From: Candidatus Poribacteria bacterium
GTDB lineage: Bacteria > Poribacteria > WGA-4E > WGA-3G
NCBI GenBank assembly: GCA_022827225.1
Contig: JAJDTJ010000044.1
Span: forward strand, 124,001 to 188,000
Direction of reading: 5' to 3'
DNA: 64,000 nucleotides
Shown: positions 39,679-48,980 of the stretch, in pieces
How positions within the stretch are numbered: the stretch's first letter is position 1
How the letters are laid out: every line of letters begins with the position of its first letter
The notes under the pieces: model-generated
The model's database searches: none
What the model was told of the DNA's origin: nothing
What the model saw: only the letters and a program-made list of their open reading frames with translations
Made by a program: the position numbers and the translations under genes

Positions 39679-42573
39679 ATGAAAAACAGTGATGCACAAT
39701 TAATCCATCGTGTTCTCAACGGCGATGATACCGCTTTTTCCGAACTCGTCAAAAAATATCAAAAACAGGTTCACGCACTCGCATGGCGGAAAATCGGAGA
39801 TTTTCACATCGCTGAAGAAATTACACAGGATACATTCTTGAGAGCCTATCAGAAACTCCGAACGCTGAAGAAGCCGCAGCGTTTTGCCAGTTGGCTCTAT
39901 GTGATTGCGGCGAACCGCTGCAACACATGGTTGCATAAAAAGCAGTCGCGGGCACAGTTGTTGAAAAACAAAGGTGGCGTCCGACCTGAAAAACCGTCGT
40001 ACTCCGAATATGTCGTTGAAGAAAACGAGCGCATATCTGTCCAAGCACAACGCGAGGTCGTCAAAAAACTACTTGCGAAACTCCAAGAGAGCGAACGCAC
40101 TGTAATGACACTACACTACTTCGCAGAGATGTCGTGCACGGAGATCGGCGCGTTCTTAGGAGTATCGGCAAACACGATTAAGAGTCGGTTGCGCCGTGCC
40201 CAACAGCGTTTAAAGAGCGAAGAACCCATCATAAGAGAGGCTTTAGAGAACTTCCAAATCTCACCGAATCTTACCGAAACGATCATGCGTGAGGTTTCAC
40301 GGATCAAACCGATGCCTCCATCTTCTAGTAGTAAACCGGTAATGCCGTGGGCAGTTGCTGCGTCCACGTTAGCCGTTATATTGCTAATGTTCGGCTTTGG
40401 ACACCAACAATACTTAGGACTTTTTCAGAAACCTTATAGTTTTGATGCTTCTTCAGAAATGACGGTTGAGATCATCGATACACCTATAGTAGCGAACCTT
40501 GAATCAAAACCAGATATACGGATACAAATAGGAAGTGTCAACGCATTAGGTAAACGCAATACCCCTGAACACCAACCTAAAGATGCACCTGCAGCAATCG
40601 CAGAAGCACAAACGGAGGAAACCGTGAAAGATTGGACACAATGGGCATTACCCAAAAATGCAAAAGCGCGTCTCGGAAAAGGCGGAATCAACGTACTTCA
40701 ATTCTCACCGGACGGCACCCAACTTGCGGTAGGCAGCAGTATTGGGGTGTGGCTTTACGATGTGGAAACAGGGAAAGAAATATCCATGTTCCCCGGTATG
40801 TGCCAATCCCTTGCCTTTTCGCCAGATGGACGATTCCTTGCCCATGGAGGTGAGCAGTACCTTGGAGAGGCACTTCAGTTGTGGGAAGTCGCTACCAGAC
40901 AGAAAATGGCTCTCCCAGCATTGCAGTTCTCTGCCTCAGTATTGCAGTTCTCTGAGGACGGCAAAACGCTTATCAGTTTGGCAAATCATGGAGGCTCAAT
41001 TCGTCATTTAGATATTGATACCAGAAAGGGAAATGTGAAGAAGATCAAAGACCTATCTTCAACTTTTTCCCCTGCACCCGATGCGCTCACTTACGATAAA
41101 TTTGCTGTCGGAAAGAAAGACGGAAGAATTGAGTTGTGGGATACCATAACCGGTGAAAAGTTATTCACACTCAGTGGACATGCGGAAATAGGAGAACGTG
41201 AATTCCCCGAGGAATGTGTCTTAGCCTTAGCATTTTCGCCCGATGGAACCCAACTCGCCAGCGGCGGTGCAGACACAACGGTGCGATTATGGAATACCAT
41301 CAGCAACGATGAACCGACCATTCTCCATCAGTACCACGAAGGTTGGGTAAATGTGTTAGCATTTTCGCCGGACGGAAAAATGCTTGCAAGCGGAAGCACC
41401 GATAAGACGGTGCTTTTGTCGGATACCACCACAGGTAAACTACTCGCGGCATTCACTGGACATCTCAACGGTATCACTGCCTTGGCATTTTCGCCGGATG
41501 CTACCATGCTTGCGAGCGCAAGTGCAGACGGCACCGTACGGTTTTGGGATATCAAGACAGGCAAATCGCTTGCTACGCGTATCAACGGGCATTCGCAGTG
41601 GATAAAGGCGGCGACTTTCTTGGGAGAGAATTCGACGCTTGTTAGCGCGGCATCTAACGGCATAATTACCTTTTGGGATTTAAAAACACCACAAAATCCA
41701 ACGCTTCAGATGGGAGAACATCGGGATTGGTTCAGGAGCTTGGTGTTTTCACCGGATGGCACGAGGCTCGCCAGTATCGGTGTAAAACGTGCGAACATGA
41801 TCTTCAAGGCAGGGAGCGCCGTTCTTACCTCGACGACATCTGATAACTTGATTCGTTTAACCGACACCCGTACGGGGCACGAGGTAACTTTGAAAGAGAA
41901 AGAGACACATTCTCCCTCACATCTGACATTTTCACCTGATGGAAAAATGTTAGCCTTCAGCAGTTCCGGTAAGATCCGTTTGTGGCATACAGAAACAGAT
42001 CACACACTCGACATTCCCTTTTTCGATCCGAGCGATCATCTCGAGTTATCTTATCACCCCGAAATTAGCGCATTGGCATTTTCGCCGGTTAGAAACGAAC
42101 TTATCAGTGCTACTAAGACTGGAAAAGTTCAAGTATGGGATACGGAAACGGGTGTTGCATTAGCTACCCTTCTTGCCGGACAGAACTTGGATGAGTTCGC
42201 AAATACTTTTGAGGAACCAATTTTCGCATTGACATTCTCGCCAGATGGAACGTTGCTTGCCGTGGGAAGTAATCAGCGAATTCGCTTGTTCAGAAGTGAG
42301 AAATATGTTGAGCTGAAGGAAGAAATACCTCATGCTTCCAACGTCCTGGTATTTTCGCCAGATAATGGCGTGCTTGTGAATGGACATGGCGATATCCAGT
42401 TATTGGATGTTATAACTGGCAACAAACTCACGACGCTCCGCGGACATACAGCTGGTGTGGAGACGTTGAAGTTCTCTCCCGATGGTAAAACAATTGTCAG
42501 TACAGGGGCAGATGGCACAATCCTTTTGTGGGATTGGGAGGAAATCCTTGAAGGTATAAAGGTAGAAGAATAA
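39679..42573 (+). CDS. ECF sigma factor fused to a membrane helix and 14-blade WD40 propellers (copy 1)
   Basis: 964 residues. Sigma region 2 (about 13-85: AFSELVKKYQKQVHALAWRK, FHIAEEITQDTFLRAYQKL) and region 4 (about 132-180: ESERTVMTLHYFAEMSCTEI, SANTIKSRLRRAQQRLK) are intact. A linker like an anti-sigma stalk (ISPNLTETIMREVSRIKP) leads to one membrane helix (PWAVAASTLAVILLMFGF). I count 14 WD-like blades (FSPDG..LAS..DGTVRLWD), enough for two seven-blade propellers on the outer side. Predicted transmembrane sensor-regulator in one chain. GGAGGTGA ribosome site. Confidence 0.88.
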   Translation: MKNSDAQLIHRVLNGDDTAFSELVKKYQKQVHALAWRKIGDFHIAEEITQDTFLRAYQKLRTLKKPQRFASWLYVIAANRCNTWLHKKQSRAQLLKNKGGVRPEKPSYSEYVVEENERISVQAQREVVKKLLAKLQESERTVMTLHYFAEMSCTEIGAFLGVSANTIKSRLRRAQQRLKSEEPIIREALENFQISPNLTETIMREVSRIKPMPPSSSSKPVMPWAVAASTLAVILLMFGFGHQQYLGLFQKPYSFDASSEMTVEIIDTPIVANLESKPDIRIQIGSVNALGKRNTPEHQPKDAPAAIAEAQTEETVKDWTQWALPKNAKARLGKGGINVLQFSPDGTQLAVGSSIGVWLYDVETGKEISMFPGMCQSLAFSPDGRFLAHGGEQYLGEALQLWEVATRQKMALPALQFSASVLQFSEDGKTLISLANHGGSIRHLDIDTRKGNVKKIKDLSSTFSPAPDALTYDKFAVGKKDGRIELWDTITGEKLFTLSGHAEIGEREFPEECVLALAFSPDGTQLASGGADTTVRLWNTISNDEPTILHQYHEGWVNVLAFSPDGKMLASGSTDKTVLLSDTTTGKLLAAFTGHLNGITALAFSPDATMLASASADGTVRFWDIKTGKSLATRINGHSQWIKAATFLGENSTLVSAASNGIITFWDLKTPQNPTLQMGEHRDWFRSLVFSPDGTRLASIGVKRANMIFKAGSAVLTSTTSDNLIRLTDTRTGHEVTLKEKETHSPSHLTFSPDGKMLAFSSSGKIRLWHTETDHTLDIPFFDPSDHLELSYHPEISALAFSPVRNELISATKTGKVQVWDTETGVALATLLAGQNLDEFANTFEEPIFALTFSPDGTLLAVGSNQRIRLFRSEKYVELKEEIPHASNVLVFSPDNGVLVNGHGDIQLLDVITGNKLTTLRGHTAGVETLKFSPDGKTIVSTGADGTILLWDWEEILEGIKVEE

Positions 42574-42637
42574 AGGTGCTTAGCCAGTCAGAAGACCTAC
42601 CTTTAAAGCAGTTGAATATTGTCATCTCACACAAATC

Positions 42638-42687
42638 TCTAACGCGCTTTATCCAAACACACTTCTATATTTGCAGAATTATGCACC
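42638..42687 (+). promoter_or_regulatory. Upstream block shared by the two sigma-propeller genes (second)
   Basis: TCTAACGCGCTTTATCCAAA followed by CACAC, TATATTTGCAGAATTATGCACC; matches 39581-39629 more closely than the rest of the spacers match each other. Confidence 0.5.
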
Positions 42688-42759
42688 TGCTGCTCTCCTA
42701 AGTAGCGTCACAATTAATGAACCCAGAGGGATGCAACCATTTTTTTCGGAGGTGCGTAA

Positions 42760-45708
42760 ATGAAAAACGAAGATGTTCAGCTTATTCAAAGTGTCCTTAG
42801 CGGTGACGATGACGCTTTTTCTCTGCTCGTGAGAAAATATCAAAAACAGGTGCACGCGCTCGCGTGGCGGAAAATCGGTGATTTTCATATCGCTGAAGAG
42901 ATTACACAGGATACGTTCCTGAAAGCATACAAGCAATTGGCAACGCTGAAGAAGCCTCAACGTTTTGTGAGTTGGCTTTATGTGATTGCAGCGAACCTTT
43001 GCAGCTCATGGCTGCGTAAAAAGCGATTGCCGACACAGTCGTTGGAGCATCTGGAGCAGGAAGATAAGGAGCAGTTAGAAAAAGGAGCGTACTCCGAATT
43101 TGTTGTCGAAGAAAAGGAGCGTATATCTGGACAAACACAACGCCATGTTGTCAAAAAACTACTGGCAAAACTACCGGAGAGTGAACGCACTGTGATGACA
43201 CTACATTACTTCGGAGAGATGTCATGTCCAGAGATCAGTGCGTTTTTAGGTGTATCGGCAAATACGATTAAGAGTCGCCTCCGCCGCGCACAGCAGCGTT
43301 TAAAGAAGGAGGAGTCGATAATTCAAGAGGCGTTAGAGAATTTCAAAATCTCACCGAACCTCACGGAGAACGTCATGCGTGAGATTTCGCGTATTAAACC
43401 TGCTGCACCCTCCGGCGGTAAGCCATTTGTGCCGTGGGCAGTCGCTGCCTCCACACTAACAGTTATATTGCTCATGTTCGGTCTTGGAAATCACCAATAC
43501 TTGACGCGTTTCCAGCAGCCCTACAGTTTCGATGCCACCACAGAAATGACGGTTGAGATCATTGACGCGCCTATCGTCGCCGACCTTGAATCCAAACCGG
43601 ATGTGCGAAAGCAAATAGGAAGTGTCAACGCACTTGATAAGCGGAATCACCGACAACAACAGCCGAATGATGCGCCTGCAGCAATCGCAGAGGCACAAGG
43701 AGATGAAATCGTGACAGATTGGACACAATGGGAATTGCCTGAAAAGGCGAAAGCGCGATTGGGAAAAGGTTGGATTAATGCGATTCAGTTTTCACCGGAT
43801 GGCACGCAACTCGCTGTTGGTAGTAGCATAGGTGTGTGGTTGTACGATGTAAACACTGGTAAGGAGATATCGCTATTCCCGGGAACATGCAGAGCCTTGG
43901 TATTTTCACCCGATGCTCGCTTCCTTGTCAATGGTGGAGATGACACCACTACGTTGTGGGAGATAGCGACAGGTCGAAAAGTTACGCGACACGATTCGCT
44001 GCCTGCTGCATCCGTGTTGTGGTTCTCTAAAGATAGCAAAACACTTGTCGCTCTGAATGAATCAGGAGACATCATCTGTTGGATAGATACAGATACCGGA
44101 AAGAATAATGTTAAGAAGATTGAAAATCGACTGGATTCACATCCCCGCGCAGTCTACGCGCTTACACACGACAAAGTCGCGATAGCAGAAAATAGTGGAA
44201 TACTTCAGTTGTGGAACGCAAAGTCTGGCAAAAAGGTATCTACACTCACTGGACCAGCAGGACGGCTTCAAGCAGAGGATGTCCAAGGAATAGAATTTAA
44301 CCGCGTTATATCTTTGGCATTTTCACCCGATGGCACGCGCCTCGCCAGTGGAAGATTAGATAGAACCGTCCGTTTATGGGATACTACAGGCAACAATGAA
44401 CCTATCCTTCTCCAAAAACAATCGCTAAGTCCAGATCTGTTGCGATCCACTCAGGAGCTCGTTGATGGTCCAAATGTCCTGTTATTCTCTCAGAATGGAA
44501 AAATCCTTGCCTGTGGAGAAGGTCAGAATGTGAAATTATGGGATATTACCACCGGTGAATTAATCACAACCTTTAGAGGACATATCGGTCTTGTTGACTA
44601 TTTAGCGTTTTCACCAGATGGCGCCATACTCGCAAGCACAAGTGAAGATGGGACTGTCCTGTATTGGAATATCAACACAGAAACTCCGTTACCGCCAAAC
44701 ATTACAGAACACACCCATCAAGTAGAAACAATAAGTTTCATGAATGGTGGTAGTTCCACGCTTGCAAGTGTTGCTCATAGCGGTATAATCACATTATGGG
44801 ATTTGGAGACATCACAAAGAACCACACACCGGACGAAAACTGCTTTTGAGAACACGAGGTACTGGTTAGAAGCCATCCCATTGGCGTTTTCACCCGATGG
44901 CACAAAACTTGCCAGCAAGGGTATACTCAACACGCCGTCAGATAAAACTGCACCTCTCGGAACAACACCACGAATTCGTTTGATTGATGTCACCACCGGA
45001 CGTGAGTTAACCAGTCTGACGTATTCTAACGAAAATGTTACGCCACATCTAACTTTTTCTCCTGATGGCAAAACGGCAGTGTTCAGTGCTCACAGTCATA
45101 CCTACGGTAAAATTCGCTTGTGGAATACAGAAACAGATAAAATTCTTGATATCCATTTCTCAGATAAACCTGCATGGATCAGAGCTGCTGCCTTCTCTCC
45201 GGACGGTAATAAATTTGTAGCAGGAACAAGCGACGGAAAAGTCCAGATGTGGGATGCTAAAACGGGGGTTCACTTAACATCCTTCCTTGATAAGCCTCCG
45301 CCGAAATCTGGAGCCCTTATGAATTTGACATTCTCTTCAGATGGTGCCCTACTCGCTGTTATGTATATGAGACAGATTCATCTGTTGGGGAGTCCGAAAA
45401 TACCTCACTTTAAGGAAATTTCCTCTGAACCGGATCTATTTTGGGATGGATTGGTGTTTTCACCAGATAATACCGTGCTTATCCTCGGTCTTATTAGCGG
45501 TGGAATTCAATTACGAGATGTAACCACCGGTAAGGTTCTTAACACACTTGATGGACACACCGGCTCACCGGTAGCGTTCTCATTTTCTCCCGACGGTAAA
45601 ACACTCGTTAGTGCAGCAGATGATGGCACAATCCTTCTGTGGGATTGGGAAGAAGTCCTCAAAGGTGCGGATCTGGAAAAAATAAACAGAGACATGTTAA
45701 CGCCCTGA
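42760..45708 (+). CDS. ECF sigma factor fused to a membrane helix and WD40 propellers (copy 2)
   Basis: 982 residues, tandem paralog of the preceding gene. Sigma regions 2 and 4 are nearly identical between copies (KIGDFHIAEEITQDTFL; SANTIKSRLRRAQQRLK), while the propeller domains have diverged more, suggesting a shared promoter target but different sensed ligands. Same linker and membrane helix (FVPWAVAASTLTVILLMFGL). Blades carry FSPDG motifs through the end (SAADDGTILLWDWEEVL). Ends 12 bases into the convergent panB. Confidence 0.88.
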   Translation: MKNEDVQLIQSVLSGDDDAFSLLVRKYQKQVHALAWRKIGDFHIAEEITQDTFLKAYKQLATLKKPQRFVSWLYVIAANLCSSWLRKKRLPTQSLEHLEQEDKEQLEKGAYSEFVVEEKERISGQTQRHVVKKLLAKLPESERTVMTLHYFGEMSCPEISAFLGVSANTIKSRLRRAQQRLKKEESIIQEALENFKISPNLTENVMREISRIKPAAPSGGKPFVPWAVAASTLTVILLMFGLGNHQYLTRFQQPYSFDATTEMTVEIIDAPIVADLESKPDVRKQIGSVNALDKRNHRQQQPNDAPAAIAEAQGDEIVTDWTQWELPEKAKARLGKGWINAIQFSPDGTQLAVGSSIGVWLYDVNTGKEISLFPGTCRALVFSPDARFLVNGGDDTTTLWEIATGRKVTRHDSLPAASVLWFSKDSKTLVALNESGDIICWIDTDTGKNNVKKIENRLDSHPRAVYALTHDKVAIAENSGILQLWNAKSGKKVSTLTGPAGRLQAEDVQGIEFNRVISLAFSPDGTRLASGRLDRTVRLWDTTGNNEPILLQKQSLSPDLLRSTQELVDGPNVLLFSQNGKILACGEGQNVKLWDITTGELITTFRGHIGLVDYLAFSPDGAILASTSEDGTVLYWNINTETPLPPNITEHTHQVETISFMNGGSSTLASVAHSGIITLWDLETSQRTTHRTKTAFENTRYWLEAIPLAFSPDGTKLASKGILNTPSDKTAPLGTTPRIRLIDVTTGRELTSLTYSNENVTPHLTFSPDGKTAVFSAHSHTYGKIRLWNTETDKILDIHFSDKPAWIRAAAFSPDGNKFVAGTSDGKVQMWDAKTGVHLTSFLDKPPPKSGALMNLTFSSDGALLAVMYMRQIHLLGSPKIPHFKEISSEPDLFWDGLVFSPDNTVLILGLISGGIQLRDVTTGKVLNTLDGHTGSPVAFSFSPDGKTLVSAADDGTILLWDWEEVLKGADLEKINRDMLTP

Positions 45709-46527
45709 TTTCAACCACTTCTGAACGCGTGCAAGCTTGTCTGGCGGGATATGTGAGGCGTTCGCATCTGTCGGGAATACGCCATTCGCTACCTCTTCGC
45801 GATACCGACAGATCGCCTCAAAAGTTAACTGATTGTAGTCCTGATAGCGTTTGGCATGTTTGAAGGGTGGACCGATACCTAATATATCGTTGATAACAAG
45901 CACCTGTCCATCGCAATATCGACCGGCACCGATGCCGATGGTCGGAATATCAACCGTCTCTGTGATGATTTGACTGACTTCTTCAGTGATTTTCTCAAGG
46001 ACAATAAGTTTCGCGCCCGCGTCTGCGAGTGCCTCGGCTGCTTCGATGAGTCGTTTCGCTTTAGCAAAGGTCTTTCCGTGTGTCGCCGCTTTGCTACCGT
46101 GGATTTGTGGGTTGTGACCGATGTGCGCGCAGGTCTCTATGCCTTGTTCAGAAAGTGCTTTAACAATCGGAACTTTTTCTATACCACCTTCCAATTTAAC
46201 ACCGTCTGCCCCATCAGATAAGAAGAGCTTGGCGTTGGTAACGGCTTGCTCAACATCGCGATCGGCGGCGTAAGGCATATCAACGAGGAGGTAGGCATCT
46301 GTCACACCGCGGCGTACGGCTCTGAGGTGATGACGCATATCCGCCATTGTCACCTCCGTCTCGCTTTTATAACCGAGGATGTTCGTGCCGACGCTATCAC
46401 CAACGAAGACAATATCGATCCCCGCCTCGTCTTGCAAGCAAGCGGTCGGATAATCGTAACAGGTCAGCACAATGATCGGTTGCTGTTCCCGTTTTTTAAT
46501 CTGCAGGTAAGTGATGTCTTTCTTCAT
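45697..46527 (-). CDS. panB: 3-methyl-2-oxobutanoate hydroxymethyltransferase
   Basis: 276 residues, PEP-mutase-like TIM barrel, first step of pantothenate synthesis (ketoisovalerate to ketopantoate using methylene-THF). Motifs: LTCYDYPTACLQDEAGID, VFVGDSVGTN with metal-binding Asp, DMPYAA, VKLEGG, CAHIGHNPQ, and IGIGAGRYCDGQVLVINDILG. ATG 46527 follows AGGAA directly; a frame start 21 bases earlier is possible. No panC adjacent. Confidence 0.95.
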   Translation of the reverse strand: MKKDITYLQIKKREQQPIIVLTCYDYPTACLQDEAGIDIVFVGDSVGTNILGYKSETEVTMADMRHHLRAVRRGVTDAYLLVDMPYAADRDVEQAVTNAKLFLSDGADGVKLEGGIEKVPIVKALSEQGIETCAHIGHNPQIHGSKAATHGKTFAKAKRLIEAAEALADAGAKLIVLEKITEEVSQIITETVDIPTIGIGAGRYCDGQVLVINDILGIGPPFKHAKRYQDYNQLTFEAICRYREEVANGVFPTDANASHIPPDKLARVQKWLKSGR

Positions 46528-46641
46528 TTCCTGTTGCCTCAGGCACAACCTATTTAAAACGAGACTGTTTCATAAATCCCATTCATTGTAATACGATTTT
46601 GATATGTGGCACATTTTGTGTGCAGGATTCCGACTGGGCAT

Positions 46642-47814
46642 TCAACGGCTCGGTGGTCCACCCACTTTGTCCCATAAACCTGTTTCAAGAATAGAGGCAT
46701 CGCCTGAAATATCAGAAATGTAGACCCCAAATTCAGCCATATAAAATTTCAAGAGAGCGTTGACTCCTTCTTTTGTGCCTTGGAGTTCTATTAGACCATC
46801 AAACGAAAGTCTGTCCTGCAGAGGGAGCGTTCGCGGATAAATATAGAGTTCAATGTCATACGTCAGAAGATTAGAATCCGGAAGATAATTAAAATTGTGA
46901 TGCCATATTCCATCATCCCCTGGATGATTAATAGTAACATGCCATATCTCATCGTCTCCCGGTGCCTGTTGGCGGACAACGTCTGTTAAACCCGGAACAT
47001 AGACGACCGTATCCCAAAAATTTACACTTGTATCCGGTGTTTCCTTTGAATACGCTACAAAAAAACCACGATCCGTTTGATCTTTGTAGGTCTCAACGTA
47101 GAATGTTCGCAGCTTATAGTTTGTTAGAAAAAAATTAGGACTTTCGTCTCCGACCTTTATTGAACTCGAAAAGTTAAAATTGGACTGGACAAACAGCGGT
47201 AAGGGCTGAGTTGGAATATAACAATCCTCACACGTAACCCCGGAGCGCAAACCGGGCTGTAAAAGGAAATCCATTATTTCACTATCAATAAAAGGAAAGT
47301 CCGCTGCTTCATCATAGTACGGATACACAATTCCTATGTTATCCTCATGCTGATTTATGTAAATTTCAAAAAGGGCTTTGACCGCCGCTTTTGTACCCTG
47401 GAGTTCTATTTGACTTTCAAAAGCCAAAAGATCCTTTTTGTTGGCAGGCAACGTTCGCGGATAGATATAATAAAACATCATGACGTTACTACTTCTTTTG
47501 ATGGCGATATGCCATATCTGCTCATCACTCGGTGGTTCAGTGTAGACAGCGTCCGTCAATCCTGCAACACAGACAACATCCCGCATGCCAGGTAAATCGT
47601 CTACGGGCGGCACAGCGTAAAACTCACCCTGTGAGTCGGTATACACCTCAACGTATACTACCTGTTTTCGTTGGGTTGTATCTAATTCATCAACGGTATA
47701 GATTTGGAGTTCCGGCGGTTTAGGTACGCCGATAACATTTGATGTCATATCACGGGTGCAGCCGAGCACACAGAACGCAAACGCGATGTAAATGAGTATG
47801 AACACCTTTTTCAT
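46642..47814 (-). CDS. Lipoprotein with two homologous domains
   Basis: 390 residues. Lipoprotein signal with lipobox VLGC (Cys 19). Two related halves: each has a VYVEVY/FYVETY strand, a VPGLTD/VAGLTD loop, a DEQIWH(I/V)xI strand and the block YIYPRTLP...IELQGTK..V.AL. The function is unrecognised. Repeated DxxIWH and YPRTLP suggest a tandem beta domain, exported to the envelope. Monocistronic; nothing notable in the flanking spacers. Confidence 0.65.
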   Translation of the reverse strand: MKKVFILIYIAFAFCVLGCTRDMTSNVIGVPKPPELQIYTVDELDTTQRKQVVYVEVYTDSQGEFYAVPPVDDLPGMRDVVCVAGLTDAVYTEPPSDEQIWHIAIKRSSNVMMFYYIYPRTLPANKKDLLAFESQIELQGTKAAVKALFEIYINQHEDNIGIVYPYYDEAADFPFIDSEIMDFLLQPGLRSGVTCEDCYIPTQPLPLFVQSNFNFSSSIKVGDESPNFFLTNYKLRTFYVETYKDQTDRGFFVAYSKETPDTSVNFWDTVVYVPGLTDVVRQQAPGDDEIWHVTINHPGDDGIWHHNFNYLPDSNLLTYDIELYIYPRTLPLQDRLSFDGLIELQGTKEGVNALLKFYMAEFGVYISDISGDASILETGLWDKVGGPPSR

Positions 47815-47983
47815 CAGGGTTATGCTTCCTCCATGAGACGTTTTGGAATCTTTTACATGAAGTTACAGCGCGGTTGTAAACACAAGTGTCGGTGATTTTG
47901 CTCACACGCGATTAGCAGCGGAAAGATTCAGTTCTGCTTAGAGTTCAGGCTCCGGGACCGACCTAATAACGACAAATCCTCAT

Positions 47984-48889
47984 TTAAAGCAGAATTTCTG
48001 CGACGGTTTCACCGATGGTAGCAAGGCTATCCGCCACAGTAATCCCTGCATCTTTGAGTGCCTGAATTTTATCTGCAGCCGTGCCTTGTCCACCGGAGAT
48101 GATTGCTCCAGCGTGTCCCATCCGTTTACCCGGTGGCGCGGTCTGTCCGGCGATAAACCCGACAACCGGTTTCGTCATCTTGTCCTTCACGAACGCTGCT
48201 GCCCGCTCTTCTGCCGTTCCGCCGATCTCACCGATTAAAACGACGGCGTGTGTGTCGTCGTCCGCTTCAAAGAGTCTAAGAACATCAACGAAATTTGTCC
48301 CGATCACCGGATCGCCGCCGATACCAACACAAGTAGACTGTCCAATACCGAGCCGTTTCAGTTGATACGCAGCTTCATAAGTTAGTGTTCCGCTCCGAGA
48401 AACGATCCCAACGTTACCGGGCGTGTACGCAAACTCCGGCATCACACCGATTTTACATTCGCCGGGAGTAATGATACCCGGACAGTTCGGACCGATGAGC
48501 CTCGGCGGACCGTTCGGGATGATAAACGGATTGTCAAAATCGCCTGTCTGCAAGTACGCTTTCGCCTTAACCATATCAAGGACCGGGATATGTTCAGATA
48601 TACAGACGATAAGCGACACCCCAGCCGCCGCGGCTTCCATGACCGAATCTGCCGCGTTGAAACGAGCAGGCACGAAAATCAGCGATGTATTTGCACCAGT
48701 CGCCGCAACGCCTTCTGCTACGGTGTCAAACACCGGAATACCGTTTACATCGGTTCCGCCTCTACCGGGGACAGCACCAGCAACGATTTGTGTCCCGTAA
48801 GCCGCGCACTGCTCCGTATGAAAGCGTCCTGAACGACCCGTGATGCCTTGAACAATTACTTTTGTGCTTTTGTTAACAAGTATACTCAT
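47984..48889 (-). CDS. sucD: Succinyl-CoA ligase alpha subunit
   Basis: 301 residues. CoA-binding Rossmann [20 protein letters not shown], phosphohistidine site in [15 protein letters not shown], and [10 protein letters not shown]. Works with SucC to make ATP/GTP from succinyl-CoA in the TCA cycle. It is separated from sucC by pgk and proS, although all four lie on the same strand. Confidence 0.96.
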   Translation of the reverse strand: MSILVNKSTKVIVQGITGRSGRFHTEQCAAYGTQIVAGAVPGRGGTDVNGIPVFDTVAEGVAATGANTSLIFVPARFNAADSVMEAAAAGVSLIVCISEHIPVLDMVKAKAYLQTGDFDNPFIIPNGPPRLIGPNCPGIITPGECKIGVMPEFAYTPGNVGIVSRSGTLTYEAAYQLKRLGIGQSTCVGIGGDPVIGTNFVDVLRLFEADDDTHAVVLIGEIGGTAEERAAAFVKDKMTKPVVGFIAGQTAPPGKRMGHAGAIISGGQGTAADKIQALKDAGITVADSLATIGETVAEILL

Positions 48890-48980
48890 ATTTCTATTAT
48901 CGCTATCGGCTGTCAGCCATCGGCTATCAACAAAGAAGTTTCTGATTAAGTTAAATATCTCTGTTACTGACCGCTATCTT

